A stretch of DNA of 23,908 bases. Source: Granulicella sp. (lineage in GTDB: Bacteria; Acidobacteriota; Terriglobia; Terriglobales; Acidobacteriaceae). The stretch is taken from contig PKWK01000283.1 in assembly GCA_003133205.1 (NCBI GenBank), positions 1-23,908 on the forward strand. The letters run 5' to 3'. This document shows, piece by piece, positions 1 through 7,767 of this stretch (its first letter is position 1; each line of letters opens with the position of its first letter). A model generated the notes under the pieces. That model searched no databases. It worked only from the letters and a program-made list of their open reading frames with translations, and had not been told where the DNA came from. The position numbers and the translations under genes are program-made.

Positions 1-236
1 GCGAGGGAACTTCTCCGCCCTGTTGGGCATGGCCGAACCGGCAGAGACAGCGTTCGGAGCTAAGAAGTGTTTCTCAAGCCACTCCGGAGGCCGCAGACTC
101 GCACCTCTTCTGAAAGGTCGGGGCCGATGCTTCCGCCCACTCCGTTCAACTTGTGGCAGCCGCGGCAACCCTGGGTTTCAAAGAGATGCCGTCCCTCGGC
201 CAACTCCGGCACGCCGGGTACATCGCCCTCTTTGTG
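1..236 (-). pseudogene. c-type cytochrome fragment, frameshifted and truncated
   Basis: Read on the minus strand from 236 downward, the translation contains the heme-attachment motif CRGCH (codons 167-153), preceded by GRHLFETQG and followed by KLNGVGGSIGPDLSEE, which is class I cytochrome c sequence. The reading frame then breaks near position 105-110. One base off, the same strand reads RPPEWLEKHFLAPNAVS followed by GSAMPN, the expected distal part with the Met axial-ligand region. Loss of a single G would explain the break. The upstream end stops at a TGA (239-237) with no start codon, and the distal end runs off the left edge of the window. I infer a dead remnant of a heme protein cut off by the IS1595-type sequence beside it. 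A sequencing error at the frameshift cannot be excluded, but the missing N-terminus argues for a true pseudogene. Confidence 0.7.
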
Positions 237-242
237 TCATCG

Positions 243-389
243 GCCTCCGAGCTGTTCTCCGATCAGAAGAACCACATCAACGGCATCGAGAACTTCTGGA
301 ATCAGACCAAACGTCATATGCGTCGTTTCAACGGCATCCCCGCCACCCACTTTCACCTCTACTTGAAGGAGTGCGAGTGGCGCTTGAGA
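243..389 (+). pseudogene. IS1595-type transposase, C-terminal remnant
   Basis: The plus-strand frame encodes LFSDQKNHINGIENFWNQ, then TKRHMRRFNGIP and HFHLYLKECEWRL. This is the characteristic C-terminal part of IS1595 (ISXO2-like) DDE transposases, including the last catalytic acidic residue in NHINGIENFW. The N-terminal zinc-ribbon, the first two catalytic aspartates and the usual tail after ECEWR are missing. Upstream, the sequence changes abruptly to the antisense cytochrome remnant. Downstream, the frame runs without a stop into the efflux protein. No terminal inverted repeats or target duplications were found, so this is a decayed fragment and not a mobile copy. Confidence 0.8.
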
Positions 390-1688
390 GTGTGCAAAGT
401 TAACCCATTTCCCACCCGAAGCTTCGTCCAGAGGGCGTCTGTCGTCTTACTGACACTCCTGTTCTGTGTCGCAGGGGCAGGCGCTCAGCAGGCGCTTACC
501 TGGGATCAGGTCAAGGCGAAGTTTGAAGCCGCTAACCCTGTGCTGAAAGCGGATCAGAACAATGTAGATGAACTCAAGGCCGAAGAGATCACCGCCTATC
601 TCCGCCCCAATCCCCAATTCACACTGGGAGCGGACGGGACTCAAATTGCTCCCCATGAAGGAATCTGGCGGCCAACCTCCGGCACGCAGGTTCAACCAAA
701 CTTCAGCTATCTGCATGAGCGCGAGCACAAGCGGGAGTTGCGCCTGCAGAGTGCGAAGCAGGGCACGCAAATCGGCGGGTCGCTGCACGACGATCTGGAG
801 CGCAACATGCTTTTCAGCCTGCGCTCAGCTTTCGTGCAGACGCTCGAAGCCAAAGGTGTGCTGGAGTTGGCGCGCGCCGATCTCGACTACTACGACAAGA
901 TCATCGACGTCAGCCAGGCACGCTTCAAAGACGGCAATCTCGCCCAGGTCGATCTCGATCGGATTGAGCTGCTGCGCGTGCAGTATGAGTCGGAGATTGA
1001 GACCTCAACCGTAAACCTGCGCACGCAGAAGATTCAGTTGCTCCAGTTGCTGGACGACCGTACGCCGGTGGACCAGTTCGATGTCAGCGGGCCGTTTGAC
1101 TTCTCCGCCGATCTGAAGCTGCTCGACGATTTCCACCAGGCTGCGCTCGATGCCCGCCCGGACCTGCGCGCCGCGATGCAGGCTATCGAGCAGGCCAAGA
1201 CCAACCACAAGCTGGCAATCGCCAACGGTTCGACCGATCCGACCTTCGGCGCGTGGTACACCTACAATCCGTCCTTCTACAATCCCTACGCGCACCAGAC
1301 GCTTGGTCTCAGTGTCAACATTCCGCTGCGCATCTTCGATCGCAACCAGGGCGAGAAGCAGCGCATGCTGATCGACATCGACCGCAACCAGCAATTGTCC
1401 GAGGCGACGCGGGCCCAGGTCTTCAGCGACGTGGACTCGGCGTACGAGCAGGTGCGCAGCAACATCGCGTTGCTCACGCCCTATCGCGACAAGTACAAGG
1501 ACCAGGCGACCCGGGTGCGCGACACGGTCACCTATGCCTACCAGCGCGGCGGCGCATCGCTTGTAGATTTTCTCAACGCACAGAGTGACTATCGCGTCGT
1601 TCAGTTAGCATACTTGCAATTGATAGGTTCCTATCTGACGGCCACCAGCCAATTGAACCTCGCCGTCGGACGAGAGGCTATCCCGTGA
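390..1688 (+). CDS. TolC/CzcC-type outer-membrane efflux protein
   Basis: Predicted outer-membrane channel of a tripartite efflux or metal-export system. A signal peptide (RASVVLLTLLFCVAGAGA, then QQ) precedes a mature part of about 400 residues. The mature part has two long, alanine- and glutamine-rich helical repeats typical of outer membrane efflux proteins (LRSAFVQTLEAKGVLELARADLDYYDKI in the first half, DVDSAYEQVRSNIALL and VDFLNAQSDYRVVQLAYLQ in the second). The motif LNIPL-like LSVNIPLRIFDRNQGEK is common in CzcC-type members. The open frame extends to 153, but the stretch before ~387 encodes an IS1595 transposase fragment. I therefore place the start at GTG 390; GTG 426 or 441 and TTG 384 are alternatives, and none has a strong ribosome-binding site. 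No inner-membrane or adaptor partner is in the window. The native promoter and perhaps the first codons were probably replaced by the rearrangement. Confidence 0.85.
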   Translation: MCKVNPFPTRSFVQRASVVLLTLLFCVAGAGAQQALTWDQVKAKFEAANPVLKADQNNVDELKAEEITAYLRPNPQFTLGADGTQIAPHEGIWRPTSGTQVQPNFSYLHEREHKRELRLQSAKQGTQIGGSLHDDLERNMLFSLRSAFVQTLEAKGVLELARADLDYYDKIIDVSQARFKDGNLAQVDLDRIELLRVQYESEIETSTVNLRTQKIQLLQLLDDRTPVDQFDVSGPFDFSADLKLLDDFHQAALDARPDLRAAMQAIEQAKTNHKLAIANGSTDPTFGAWYTYNPSFYNPYAHQTLGLSVNIPLRIFDRNQGEKQRMLIDIDRNQQLSEATRAQVFSDVDSAYEQVRSNIALLTPYRDKYKDQATRVRDTVTYAYQRGGASLVDFLNAQSDYRVVQLAYLQLIGSYLTATSQLNLAVGREAIP

Positions 1689-1720
1689 CGGAACGATCAT
1701 GCTGCTGAGGGGGGAGATTC

Positions 1721-2368
1721 ATGAATAGAACAGATTTGTGCGCTCGCATCGAAGCGGTTGGCATTATGCCAAGCGTCCGCGTCGACGCAGCAGAGTTGGC
1801 ACTCTTTGCCGCGGAGACGGTGTACGACGCGGGAATCCCGGTGGTGGAGATCACGATGACCGTACCGAACGCGGTTGAGGTGATCTCTCAGCTAGCGAAG
1901 AACTACCCGAACTTCATCGTCGGTGGCGGAACAGTACTGGATACAGAGACAGCAGCCCGCTGCGTGGATGCCGGCGCTCGGTTTATCACCAGTCCTGGCC
2001 TGGTGCCGGACGTGCTCGAATACACCCTCAAGAATGATGCACTCGCGATTCCCGGCGCACTCACACCCAGCGAAGTGATCGCTGCCTGGAAAGCAGGAGC
2101 AGATTTTGTGAAGATATTCCCCTGTGCGCAAGTAGGTGGAGACCAATACATTCGAGCCCTGAAAATCCCGCTGCCCCAGATCCCCCTGATCGCGTCCGGC
2201 GGAGTCAATCAATTAACCGCGGCCAACTTCATCTTTGCCGGGGCTCATCCATCGGAATTGGGTCGGAACTCATGCCGAGGAAGGCGCTGTCGACGCGCCA
2301 GGATCAGTGGATCCATGAGCTGGCGCGCAGATTCCTCGAGGCAGTGCGCAACGCGCGCATCCACATGA
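1721..2368 (+). CDS. eda: KDPG aldolase (2-dehydro-3-deoxy-phosphogluconate aldolase), C-terminus frameshifted
   Basis: Class I aldolase that splits 2-keto-3-deoxy-6-phosphogluconate into pyruvate and glyceraldehyde-3-phosphate, the last step of Entner-Doudoroff and uronate catabolism. Visible motifs: VVEITMTVPN with catalytic Glu43, GGGTVLD, FITSPGL, AIPGALTPSE, and DFVKIFPC with Schiff-base Lys131. The start at 1721 has a strong ribosome-binding site (GGGGGGAG). Family similarity stops after residue 175 (FIFAGA, base ~2245): the tail in this frame (HPSELGRNSCRGRR...) is arginine-rich nonsense. One base over, the expected ending SSIGIGSELMPRKAL ... IHELARRFLEAVRNAR continues to a stop at 2386-2388. 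A single-base deletion near 2245 would explain this. The core active site is intact, but the C-terminal helix is lost. It lies convergent to the rhamnogalacturonan lyase, which fits a role in uronate use. Confidence 0.85.
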   Translation: MNRTDLCARIEAVGIMPSVRVDAAELALFAAETVYDAGIPVVEITMTVPNAVEVISQLAKNYPNFIVGGGTVLDTETAARCVDAGARFITSPGLVPDVLEYTLKNDALAIPGALTPSEVIAAWKAGADFVKIFPCAQVGGDQYIRALKIPLPQIPLIASGGVNQLTAANFIFAGAHPSELGRNSCRGRRCRRARISGSMSWRADSSRQCATRAST

Positions 2369-2412
2369 GCGGCACCGACGCAGACTAACTGCTAACGCAG
2401 GATGGCGCGCCG

Positions 2413-4683
2413 CTAGTTAGCCCTTCCCCTCTCCGGCGACGCGGGAGAGTCAGCCCTTCCACTCTCGGGCGACGCGGGAAAGGCCTTGCTGCCGTCGTTC
2501 AGCTCGAGGCGCAGGTAGTCCCAGACGACGCCGGAAGTGAGGTCTCCCGCGGGAACGGTAAACGTCACGGAGTTCTCGCCCGGTTTCAGCAGAGCGGCGT
2601 CGAACTTCTGGACGTATTGATACCAGACGCCCTTGTTGGTGTTGTAGCGCAGCGCGTTGGTCGCGACGGGATGGATGCTGCCGACTTCCTGTCCGTTGAC
2701 TCCGATGGCGAGGCCGCCGTTGCCGTCGGCTCCAGCCAATGCCAGGCGCAGTACGGCAGCGCCCTTTGAAGCCTTGGGCATATTGAACTTGACCGTCCAG
2801 GTTGTCGCCTTGCCGCGGCCCCAATCCCGCCACATGTCCTGCGTGCCGGTTGGAGCGTTCACCCAGCCGAAGCGCTGGTTCAGAGGATCCTTCGCGGCGG
2901 GATTCTTCCAGGCGTCGGTGGTGGAGTGCGGCACCTCTTCGAAGAACCAGTCCTTGTGGTAGTCGCTCTTGCCGATGGTGTAGGTGATGTCGTTGGGGAA
3001 CAGATCGCCGTAGCGCAGCGGCCAGCCCCACAGCCAATAATTGGCGCCGTCGCCCTTGAAGAATTTGTCGGCGGTGCGGTCCGGGTATCCGATCTCCCAG
3101 ATCTGCTTGCCGTAGCGGACGGGCTGCCAATCGAGTTTGCCGAGGTCGAGCTTCTTGCCCGCTTCGACAGTGACGTCGGCCTTGGCGTATTCGCCGAGTA
3201 CTCCGTCGGCGAAGGCGTGCAGGGTGTACTTGCCGGGGCGTACGTTGGCGATGGTGAACTTGCCGTCCTCGGGGCCGTCGGTCCAGAACTGGTAATAGTT
3301 GCCATCATGCGGCCAGGTGACGACCCTGCCGTTGCCGGCTCGTTGTTCGTACCCGCTTCCGGCGCCCAGGTAGTCGGGGTGGGCGAGGCCGATGGTCAGG
3401 TGAGCGAGCTTCTTGCTGGCGGCCTGCGGATCGTTGAGGACCAGTTGGCCGGTGACGGCGGCGCGTCCGTCTTTATGCGGATAGTCCACGCCGCTGACCC
3501 AGTCGTACGGCCACGCGGCCTTCACCGACTTCGACTTCTCCACCGCGTCCTGCCAGAGAGCGATGCTGTTGTCATGCCAGACTTGGGGCACCGCCGGCAT
3601 GCCACTGCCAGAGGTCGCGACCAGCTTGTCGAGATCGGCCTGCGAGGCATCCTTCGCGTCGGCCACTGAATTGAAGTAGACGAAGATCGGTCCGACGACG
3701 TGCTTCCAGTCCTCGCCGGTGGGGATGTGGTTGCCTGCGCCGCCGGCGTAGTGGCCGGAGGTCCAGTAGTCGAGCAGGGTCCCGCTCATGTGGTCGATCA
3801 GATCCAGCTTCTCCGCGCCGCCGCCGATGTACTCATTCGACGGGTTGATGAAGTACACGCCGATGTGGTCTTTGGTGCTCGACCATCCCCAGGCGGTGAG
3901 CTTGTACATGATGGCGTTGTAGCTGTACTTGTGCTCGACGGAGTTGGCATAGACGCCCGAGAGCAGGATCCTCTGCTCCTTGGCGTGAATGACGACGCCT
4001 TTGCGCAGGTCCGTATCTTTAGTCATAAGCTGGTTGCGATCCTGGTCGACGGAGAGCCAGTCGAACGTGGGGTTCATCGACTCCAGGATGAAGCGGCTTT
4101 CGCCCTCGCCCGCCGGCGGGTAGTCGGCTTTGTGGGTGTACTCGGCGTACGTGTAGAAGCCGCTGGTGCCGCGCTCCAGGGTGTAGCGCGTCTCGATGTC
4201 CATGCCTCCGCCGCGAGGGCCTGCCGGACCGCCGGGGCGTGGACCTGCCGCGCCGCCGGGACCGCCGGGAGCACGTGGAGTTGACGGCGGGCCGCCGAGG
4301 GGGCTGGGGTTGTTGCGATCGCCGGGGTTCACGCCCTTCACGGAGACCTCGGCGCGTTCGCCGCCGTTGGTCGCGGGGTCAATGGTCACCATCGCCGTTA
4401 CCGTGCCGGAGGGCACCTGCTCCCAGTACTCGCCGCGCGTCAGCACGCTGACGCCGTGATAGACCAGCAGCGACAGGTTGCCGTTGCGCTTGAGAACGCT
4501 CATCTTGACGATGCCGTTGTCCATCGTCCAGGAGTCGCCGTTGTCCGTGAGGGTGACCGGCGCGTTGACGGTGACCTTTTCGACTTTGGGCAGCGCGTCG
4601 GATCGCTGCGCCGATGCGCTGGATGACAGGAAAACTGCCGCGGCAAGAAACGTGGAACCAACGAGGAGCCTGGCTTTGCTCAT
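2413..4683 (-). CDS. secreted rhamnogalacturonan lyase, PL4-type
   Basis: Predicted to cleave the rhamnose-galacturonate linkage of rhamnogalacturonan I by beta-elimination outside the cytoplasm. The 756-residue protein has a signal peptide (1-25, ending SSASA). The N-terminal catalytic domain (about 35-350) carries TDNGDSWTMDNGIVKMSV, TRYTLERGTSGFYTYAEY, and His251 in VEHKYSYN, a candidate catalytic His. An FnIII-like linker domain (about 400-520, PGKYTLHAFADGVLGEY) is followed by a CBM-like jelly roll (525-730, WEIGYPDRTADKFFKGD, FGWVNAPTG, VWDYLRLEL). This three-domain order is that of PL4 enzymes. The ATG at 4683 is chosen over an in-frame TTG at 4698 because GAGAGG (4691-4696) sits 7 nt upstream. 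Oddities are a Pro/Gly-rich insert at residues 119-160 inside the catalytic domain and an 11-residue tandem repeat at the extreme C-terminus. Substrate specificity is inferred from family only. Confidence 0.88.
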   Translation of the reverse strand: MSKARLLVGSTFLAAAVFLSSSASAQRSDALPKVEKVTVNAPVTLTDNGDSWTMDNGIVKMSVLKRNGNLSLLVYHGVSVLTRGEYWEQVPSGTVTAMVTIDPATNGGERAEVSVKGVNPGDRNNPSPLGGPPSTPRAPGGPGGAAGPRPGGPAGPRGGGMDIETRYTLERGTSGFYTYAEYTHKADYPPAGEGESRFILESMNPTFDWLSVDQDRNQLMTKDTDLRKGVVIHAKEQRILLSGVYANSVEHKYSYNAIMYKLTAWGWSSTKDHIGVYFINPSNEYIGGGAEKLDLIDHMSGTLLDYWTSGHYAGGAGNHIPTGEDWKHVVGPIFVYFNSVADAKDASQADLDKLVATSGSGMPAVPQVWHDNSIALWQDAVEKSKSVKAAWPYDWVSGVDYPHKDGRAAVTGQLVLNDPQAASKKLAHLTIGLAHPDYLGAGSGYEQRAGNGRVVTWPHDGNYYQFWTDGPEDGKFTIANVRPGKYTLHAFADGVLGEYAKADVTVEAGKKLDLGKLDWQPVRYGKQIWEIGYPDRTADKFFKGDGANYWLWGWPLRYGDLFPNDITYTIGKSDYHKDWFFEEVPHSTTDAWKNPAAKDPLNQRFGWVNAPTGTQDMWRDWGRGKATTWTVKFNMPKASKGAAVLRLALAGADGNGGLAIGVNGQEVGSIHPVATNALRYNTNKGVWYQYVQKFDAALLKPGENSVTFTVPAGDLTSGVVWDYLRLELNDGSKAFPASPESGRADSPASPERGRAN
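2421..2486. repeat. 33-bp tandem duplication at the 3' end of the lyase gene
   Basis: Two 33-bp units (2421-2453 and 2454-2486) share CCCTTCC, CGGCGACGCGGGA-type sequence with a few differences. Read in the lyase frame they encode two 11-residue units of the form SPASPE(S/R)GRA(D/N), adding a tail after the jelly-roll domain. The period is a multiple of three, so the frame is kept. Confidence 0.75.
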
Positions 4684-4690
4684 GACGCAA

Positions 4691-4696
4691 CCTCTC
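4691..4696 (-). promoter_or_regulatory. ribosome-binding site deciding the lyase start
   Basis: GAGAGG on the minus strand lies 7 nt before the ATG at 4683 and overlaps the first codons that would be used by the upstream TTG (4698). It therefore supports the ATG start. Confidence 0.6.
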
Positions 4697-4861
4697 AATT
4701 TAACCCTTGAAACTGTTTCTGGATGCCCAAGAACTATAGCCGGGCGTCAACTTCCCCGTCAAAGCCAAACACGGAGTCGCGTTGGGAAAAGTCCGGCGCC
4801 TCATATGACACAAGTGCCGAGCGGCGCATAAGCTGGTGCCTGGCTGAACCAAGGAGACTCC

Positions 4862-5704
4862 ATGCTGAAATCGCTCTTCCTCTCTCTATTGCTGGCGCCC
4901 GCCGCGCTGGCGACGGCTCAGGTGGTCTCCGTCGCCTATGCCGCGCCTTCCAATTCGATCGTTCTCGGCACCACGTTTGTCGATTGGGACTCGCTCGCAG
5001 CTAAGACTACCGCAGCCGGCCAGGTGCGCGCTGTCTTCGACAATCCCACCCCGACCCTCGAAAAGCTTGAGGTCCATATAACCACTCTGCTTCCCGGCAT
5101 GGAGTCGCACCCGCCACACCACCATCCCTGGGAAGAGATGCTCCTCATCAAGGATGGGAACGTGGAGGTGTCGATCAACGACCAGAAGCACCACGCCGGC
5201 CCCGGGGCCCTCATCTTTTTCGCGTCGAACGACCCGCACAACCTCAAGAACGTCGGCGACAAGCCCGCCACCTACTACGTCATGGTCTTCGCCACCGGCC
5301 TGGTCCACACCACCCCTGAAAAATCAGCCGCCGAGCAGGCCGTGCCGGGGAAGCTCGCCTCCTCGGTCATCGACTGCAACAGCCTGCCCGCGACCCCGAC
5401 ACCGACCGGCTCTCGTGTCAGCGTAGTCAGTTCTCCAACCCTCACCTTCAGCGCGCTTGAGAGCCACATCACGACGCTGAACGCGGGCCAGAGCACAGCC
5501 TCCGCCATGGTCGATCCAGGCGACGAGTTTGTCATCCTCAAATCGGGCACCGTCGAGGTGACGGTCAACGGCGTCGCGTCCCGGATGAAAGAAGGCTCGG
5601 TCCTGTACTGGGCTCCCAACGACAAGCGGACCATCCGGAATCTCGGCACCACGCCCGCCACCTACCAGGTCATCAAAGTCATCTCGGACAAGTCGCCAAA
5701 GTAG
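4862..5704 (+). CDS. exported double-cupin protein
   Basis: A 280-residue protein with a signal peptide (LLLAPAALATAQVVSVAYA) and two tandem cupin beta-barrels. The first barrel (about 55-150) has a full metal site. Motif 1 is HPPHHHPWEEMLLIKDG, giving His86, His88 and Glu92 in the spacing HxH-x3-E-x6-G. Motif 2 is SNDPHNLKN, giving His126 in H-x3-N. The second barrel (about 190-275) keeps the fold pattern (DPGDEFVILKSGTVEVTVNG, YWAPNDKRTIRNLG) but has lost all the histidines, so it probably binds no metal. A strong ribosome-binding site (AAGGAG) precedes the ATG. It is divergent from the rhamnogalacturonan lyase across a 178-bp gap, so shared regulation is possible. The substrate is unknown; a role in binding or modifying sugar acids is only a guess from context. 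Confidence 0.8.
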   Translation: MLKSLFLSLLLAPAALATAQVVSVAYAAPSNSIVLGTTFVDWDSLAAKTTAAGQVRAVFDNPTPTLEKLEVHITTLLPGMESHPPHHHPWEEMLLIKDGNVEVSINDQKHHAGPGALIFFASNDPHNLKNVGDKPATYYVMVFATGLVHTTPEKSAAEQAVPGKLASSVIDCNSLPATPTPTGSRVSVVSSPTLTFSALESHITTLNAGQSTASAMVDPGDEFVILKSGTVEVTVNGVASRMKEGSVLYWAPNDKRTIRNLGTTPATYQVIKVISDKSPK

Positions 5705-5739
5705 CCAGTGGTGGGTAAGTTTGACTTAGCTTTGAAAGG

Positions 5740-5793
5740 GCGCGGCTTCAGCCGCGCCGCCACAGCCATCAAATCATGGGGACTTTAGTCCCC
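5740..5793. repeat. REP-like palindrome pair
   Basis: Two adjacent hairpins follow the cupin gene: arms GCGCGGCT/AGCCGCGC around TC (5740-5757), and GGGGACT/AGTCCCC around TT (5778-5793). Both follow the pattern of arms ending CT/AG around a 2-nt centre, seen again at 6664, 16292, 16334 and (with T/A at the arm ends) 16436. They may also end transcription of the cupin gene. Confidence 0.7.
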
Positions 5794-5894
5794 GAGGGAA
5801 TGCCCGCGGCCCTCCCGCGACGCGGCTACCTCACTCCCACGCCAGCGCCAATAGGATTACACTTGCGCGAAGCCGACGAAAGGTAGCGTGATCC

Positions 5895-6623
5895 ATGGAA
5901 TCCCGAGCCGACGCCAGCCCCGCTCTCACCAAGCTATGGCCCGACGCGCGCACCGCTCTCAGCGACATCGTGCGCGATGGAATGCTGCTCGCGATCGGCG
6001 GCTTCGGCCTGTGCGGCATTCCCGAGGCTCTCATCATCGCCCTGCGCGACACCGGCGTGCGCAACCTCACCATCGCCAGCAACAACGCCGGCGTGGATGA
6101 CTGGGGTCTCGGCCTGCTGCTGCAGACGCATCAGGTCAAAAAGATGATCTCCAGCTACGTCGGCGAGAACAACGAGTTCGAGCGTCAATTTCTGAGCGGG
6201 GAACTGGAGGTCGAGTTCTGTCCTCAGGGCACGCTAGCCGAACGCATGCGCGCGGGAGGCGCGGGCATTCCCGGCTTCTATACGCGGACCGGTGTCGGCA
6301 CGCTGGTCGCCGAAGGGAAAGAGCACAAGGATTTCGACGGCGTCACCTACATCCTCGAGCGCGGCATTCACGCGGACGTGTCCCTGGTGAAAGCCTGGAA
6401 GGCCGACCTTCACGGCAATCTCATCTATCGCCGCACCGCGCGCAACTTCAATCCGCAGGCGGCCACATGCGGCAGAATCACCGTCGCTGAAGCAGAGATC
6501 GTCGTCCAACCGGGCGAACTCGATCCGGACGAGATTCACACGCCGGGAATCTTTGTGCAGCGCCTCGTGCACAATCCCCATCCCGAAAAGCGCATCGAAA
6601 AACGTACCACGCGCAAGGAGTAG
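5895..6623 (+). CDS. scoA: 3-oxoacid (succinyl-CoA:acetoacetate-type) CoA-transferase subunit A
   Basis: Alpha subunit of a class I CoA transferase. It is expected to move CoA from succinyl-CoA to acetoacetate in the cytoplasm together with the beta subunit at 7768. The 242-residue protein matches the family end to end: IVRDGMLLAIGGFGLCGIPE near the N-terminus, NLTIASNNAGVDDWGLG, the LSGELEVEFCPQGTLAERMRAGG block, GIPGFYTRTGVGT, and YRRTARNFNPQAA near the end. The tail PEKRIEKRTTRKE is typical of ScoA/AtoD proteins. The start at 5895 has a weak AAAGG about 11 nt upstream. Normally the two subunit genes are adjacent or overlapping; here 1,144 bp including a TIGR03435 gene separate them. Nearby HMG-CoA lyase would supply acetoacetate. 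Other acceptors (butyrate-type) are possible, but the sequence is closest in style to succinyl-CoA transferases. Confidence 0.9.
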   Translation: MESRADASPALTKLWPDARTALSDIVRDGMLLAIGGFGLCGIPEALIIALRDTGVRNLTIASNNAGVDDWGLGLLLQTHQVKKMISSYVGENNEFERQFLSGELEVEFCPQGTLAERMRAGGAGIPGFYTRTGVGTLVAEGKEHKDFDGVTYILERGIHADVSLVKAWKADLHGNLIYRRTARNFNPQAATCGRITVAEAEIVVQPGELDPDEIHTPGIFVQRLVHNPHPEKRIEKRTTRKE

Positions 6624-6663
6624 CAGCGGGCTTCAGGCCGCGGTATCCAGCCCCCACGAAGAA

Positions 6664-6677
6664 GGGGCTTCAGCCCC
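6664..6677. repeat. REP-like palindrome GGGGCTTCAGCCCC
   Basis: A perfect 6-bp-arm palindrome with a TC centre lies in the gap after scoA, flanked by a degenerate copy at about 6627-6642 (GCGGGCTTCAGGCCGC). It belongs to the same family as the palindromes at 5740, 16292 and 16334. Confidence 0.65.
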
Positions 6678-6761
6678 GGGCCTGATATCCAGCGTCTGAA
6701 TCTCCAGGCCCGCAAGCTCATCGCTGATACCCTAGCCTCACAACGGCCGCGGGAGTAAACC

Positions 6762-7670
6762 ATGCAAAAGGGTGCACCGATCACAAAACGCGCAGGAACC
6801 GTAGGTCGGCGGATTCTCCGGGCACTGGTGTGGGCCGCCGCCCTGTGGGGCGCAGGTGCGCATCCACTCGCACACGCGCAGTCGTCAACTCCCTCGAACG
6901 CCGTGGTGCCAGCGCCCATCGATGCCGTGCCGCCAAAGATCAACTTCGACATCATCTCTTTCAAGCGATGTCCGCCCGACAAGTACGGAACCACCAAGGT
7001 GGATATGCCCTTGACGGCCGACTACCTCGCCTACCACTGCGAGTCGCTGTCGCGCATCATCTACTTTGCCTACTACGGGTCGGTCAAGGTCTACAGCCTC
7101 GACGGCCCGTATCCGAAGTGGGTGGACGACGACCGCTATGAGTTCATCGTCAAGGTGGCGGCAGAGGATTTTGCAGCCTGGCAAAAGCTGGACCTACCTG
7201 CCCGCCGCCTGGTCATCCGCAAGGTGCTGGCGGACACGGTTAAACTCAAACTCCGCGTGGACTACTCGCCCAAGGCCATCTACGCGCTGACCGCCACGAA
7301 GAAGGTCAACCTGACCCCCTACAAGCCCGGCGATCAGACCAAGTTGCCGGACGGCCGGGTCCAGGACGGCAGAAGACACGACTGGATCGGCTTCACCAGC
7401 TATTTTCAGGCCTTCACCATGGCGGACCTGGCGGAGATACTCACCGCCAACATGGACCGCGTCGTAGCCGACCACACCAACCTCAGCAGCCCATATACGT
7501 TTGTGCTGCCATTCGGCGGCAGCAACATGGAACCGGACACGCACCTGGGTGGTGAAGACGGGCCAACCATCAAGGATGGCCTCGAACAACTTGGCCTACG
7601 CCTGGAACCAGCCAAAGGCCCCGTCGAACGCCTCGCGATCGACCACATCGAAAAGCCTGAAGAAGACTAG
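6762..7670 (+). CDS. TIGR03435-family (DUF3738) exported protein
   Basis: Member of the soil-bacterial TIGR03435 family, which is expanded in Acidobacteria and has no settled function. The N-terminus has a basic segment and a hydrophobic stretch ([20 protein letters not shown]) consistent with export. The body shows the family's landmarks: [15 protein letters not shown] at the start of the domain, [42 protein letters not shown]-like [41 protein letters not shown], and the end block [31 protein letters not shown]. At 302 residues it is of usual length. It sits alone between the two CoA-transferase genes with palindromic repeats on its upstream side and a simple CT-rich repeat downstream. I therefore infer that it was inserted there and does not belong functionally to the transferase. 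Confidence 0.85.
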   Translation: MQKGAPITKRAGTVGRRILRALVWAAALWGAGAHPLAHAQSSTPSNAVVPAPIDAVPPKINFDIISFKRCPPDKYGTTKVDMPLTADYLAYHCESLSRIIYFAYYGSVKVYSLDGPYPKWVDDDRYEFIVKVAAEDFAAWQKLDLPARRLVIRKVLADTVKLKLRVDYSPKAIYALTATKKVNLTPYKPGDQTKLPDGRVQDGRRHDWIGFTSYFQAFTMADLAEILTANMDRVVADHTNLSSPYTFVLPFGGSNMEPDTHLGGEDGPTIKDGLEQLGLRLEPAKGPVERLAIDHIEKPEED

Positions 7671-7678
7671 CCCTCATC

Positions 7679-7738
7679 CCCAGACCCCTCTGTGCTCTCT
7701 CTCTTCCTCCGTGTTCTCTGTGATTAGCTTTGGCTGTT
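7679..7738. repeat. CT-rich dispersed-repeat-like segment
   Basis: The gap between the TIGR03435 gene and scoB contains pyrimidine-rich sequence (CCTCTGTGCTCTCTCTC, then CCGTGTTCTCTGTGATTAGC). It resembles a widespread intergenic repeat seen in many bacterial genomes as CTCTGTGTTCTCTGTGGTTA. The match is from memory and there is only one copy here. Confidence 0.4.
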
Positions 7739-7767
7739 ATTCTTGTTCCCAACTGCAAGGACCACCC

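Noticed and set aside
376..403. VALESVQS encoded in another frame at 376-400, identical to the start of the acyl-CoA dehydrogenase (minus strand near 12060)
   Set aside because: Similarity covers only about 24 nt with several mismatches and no flanking homology; most likely chance.
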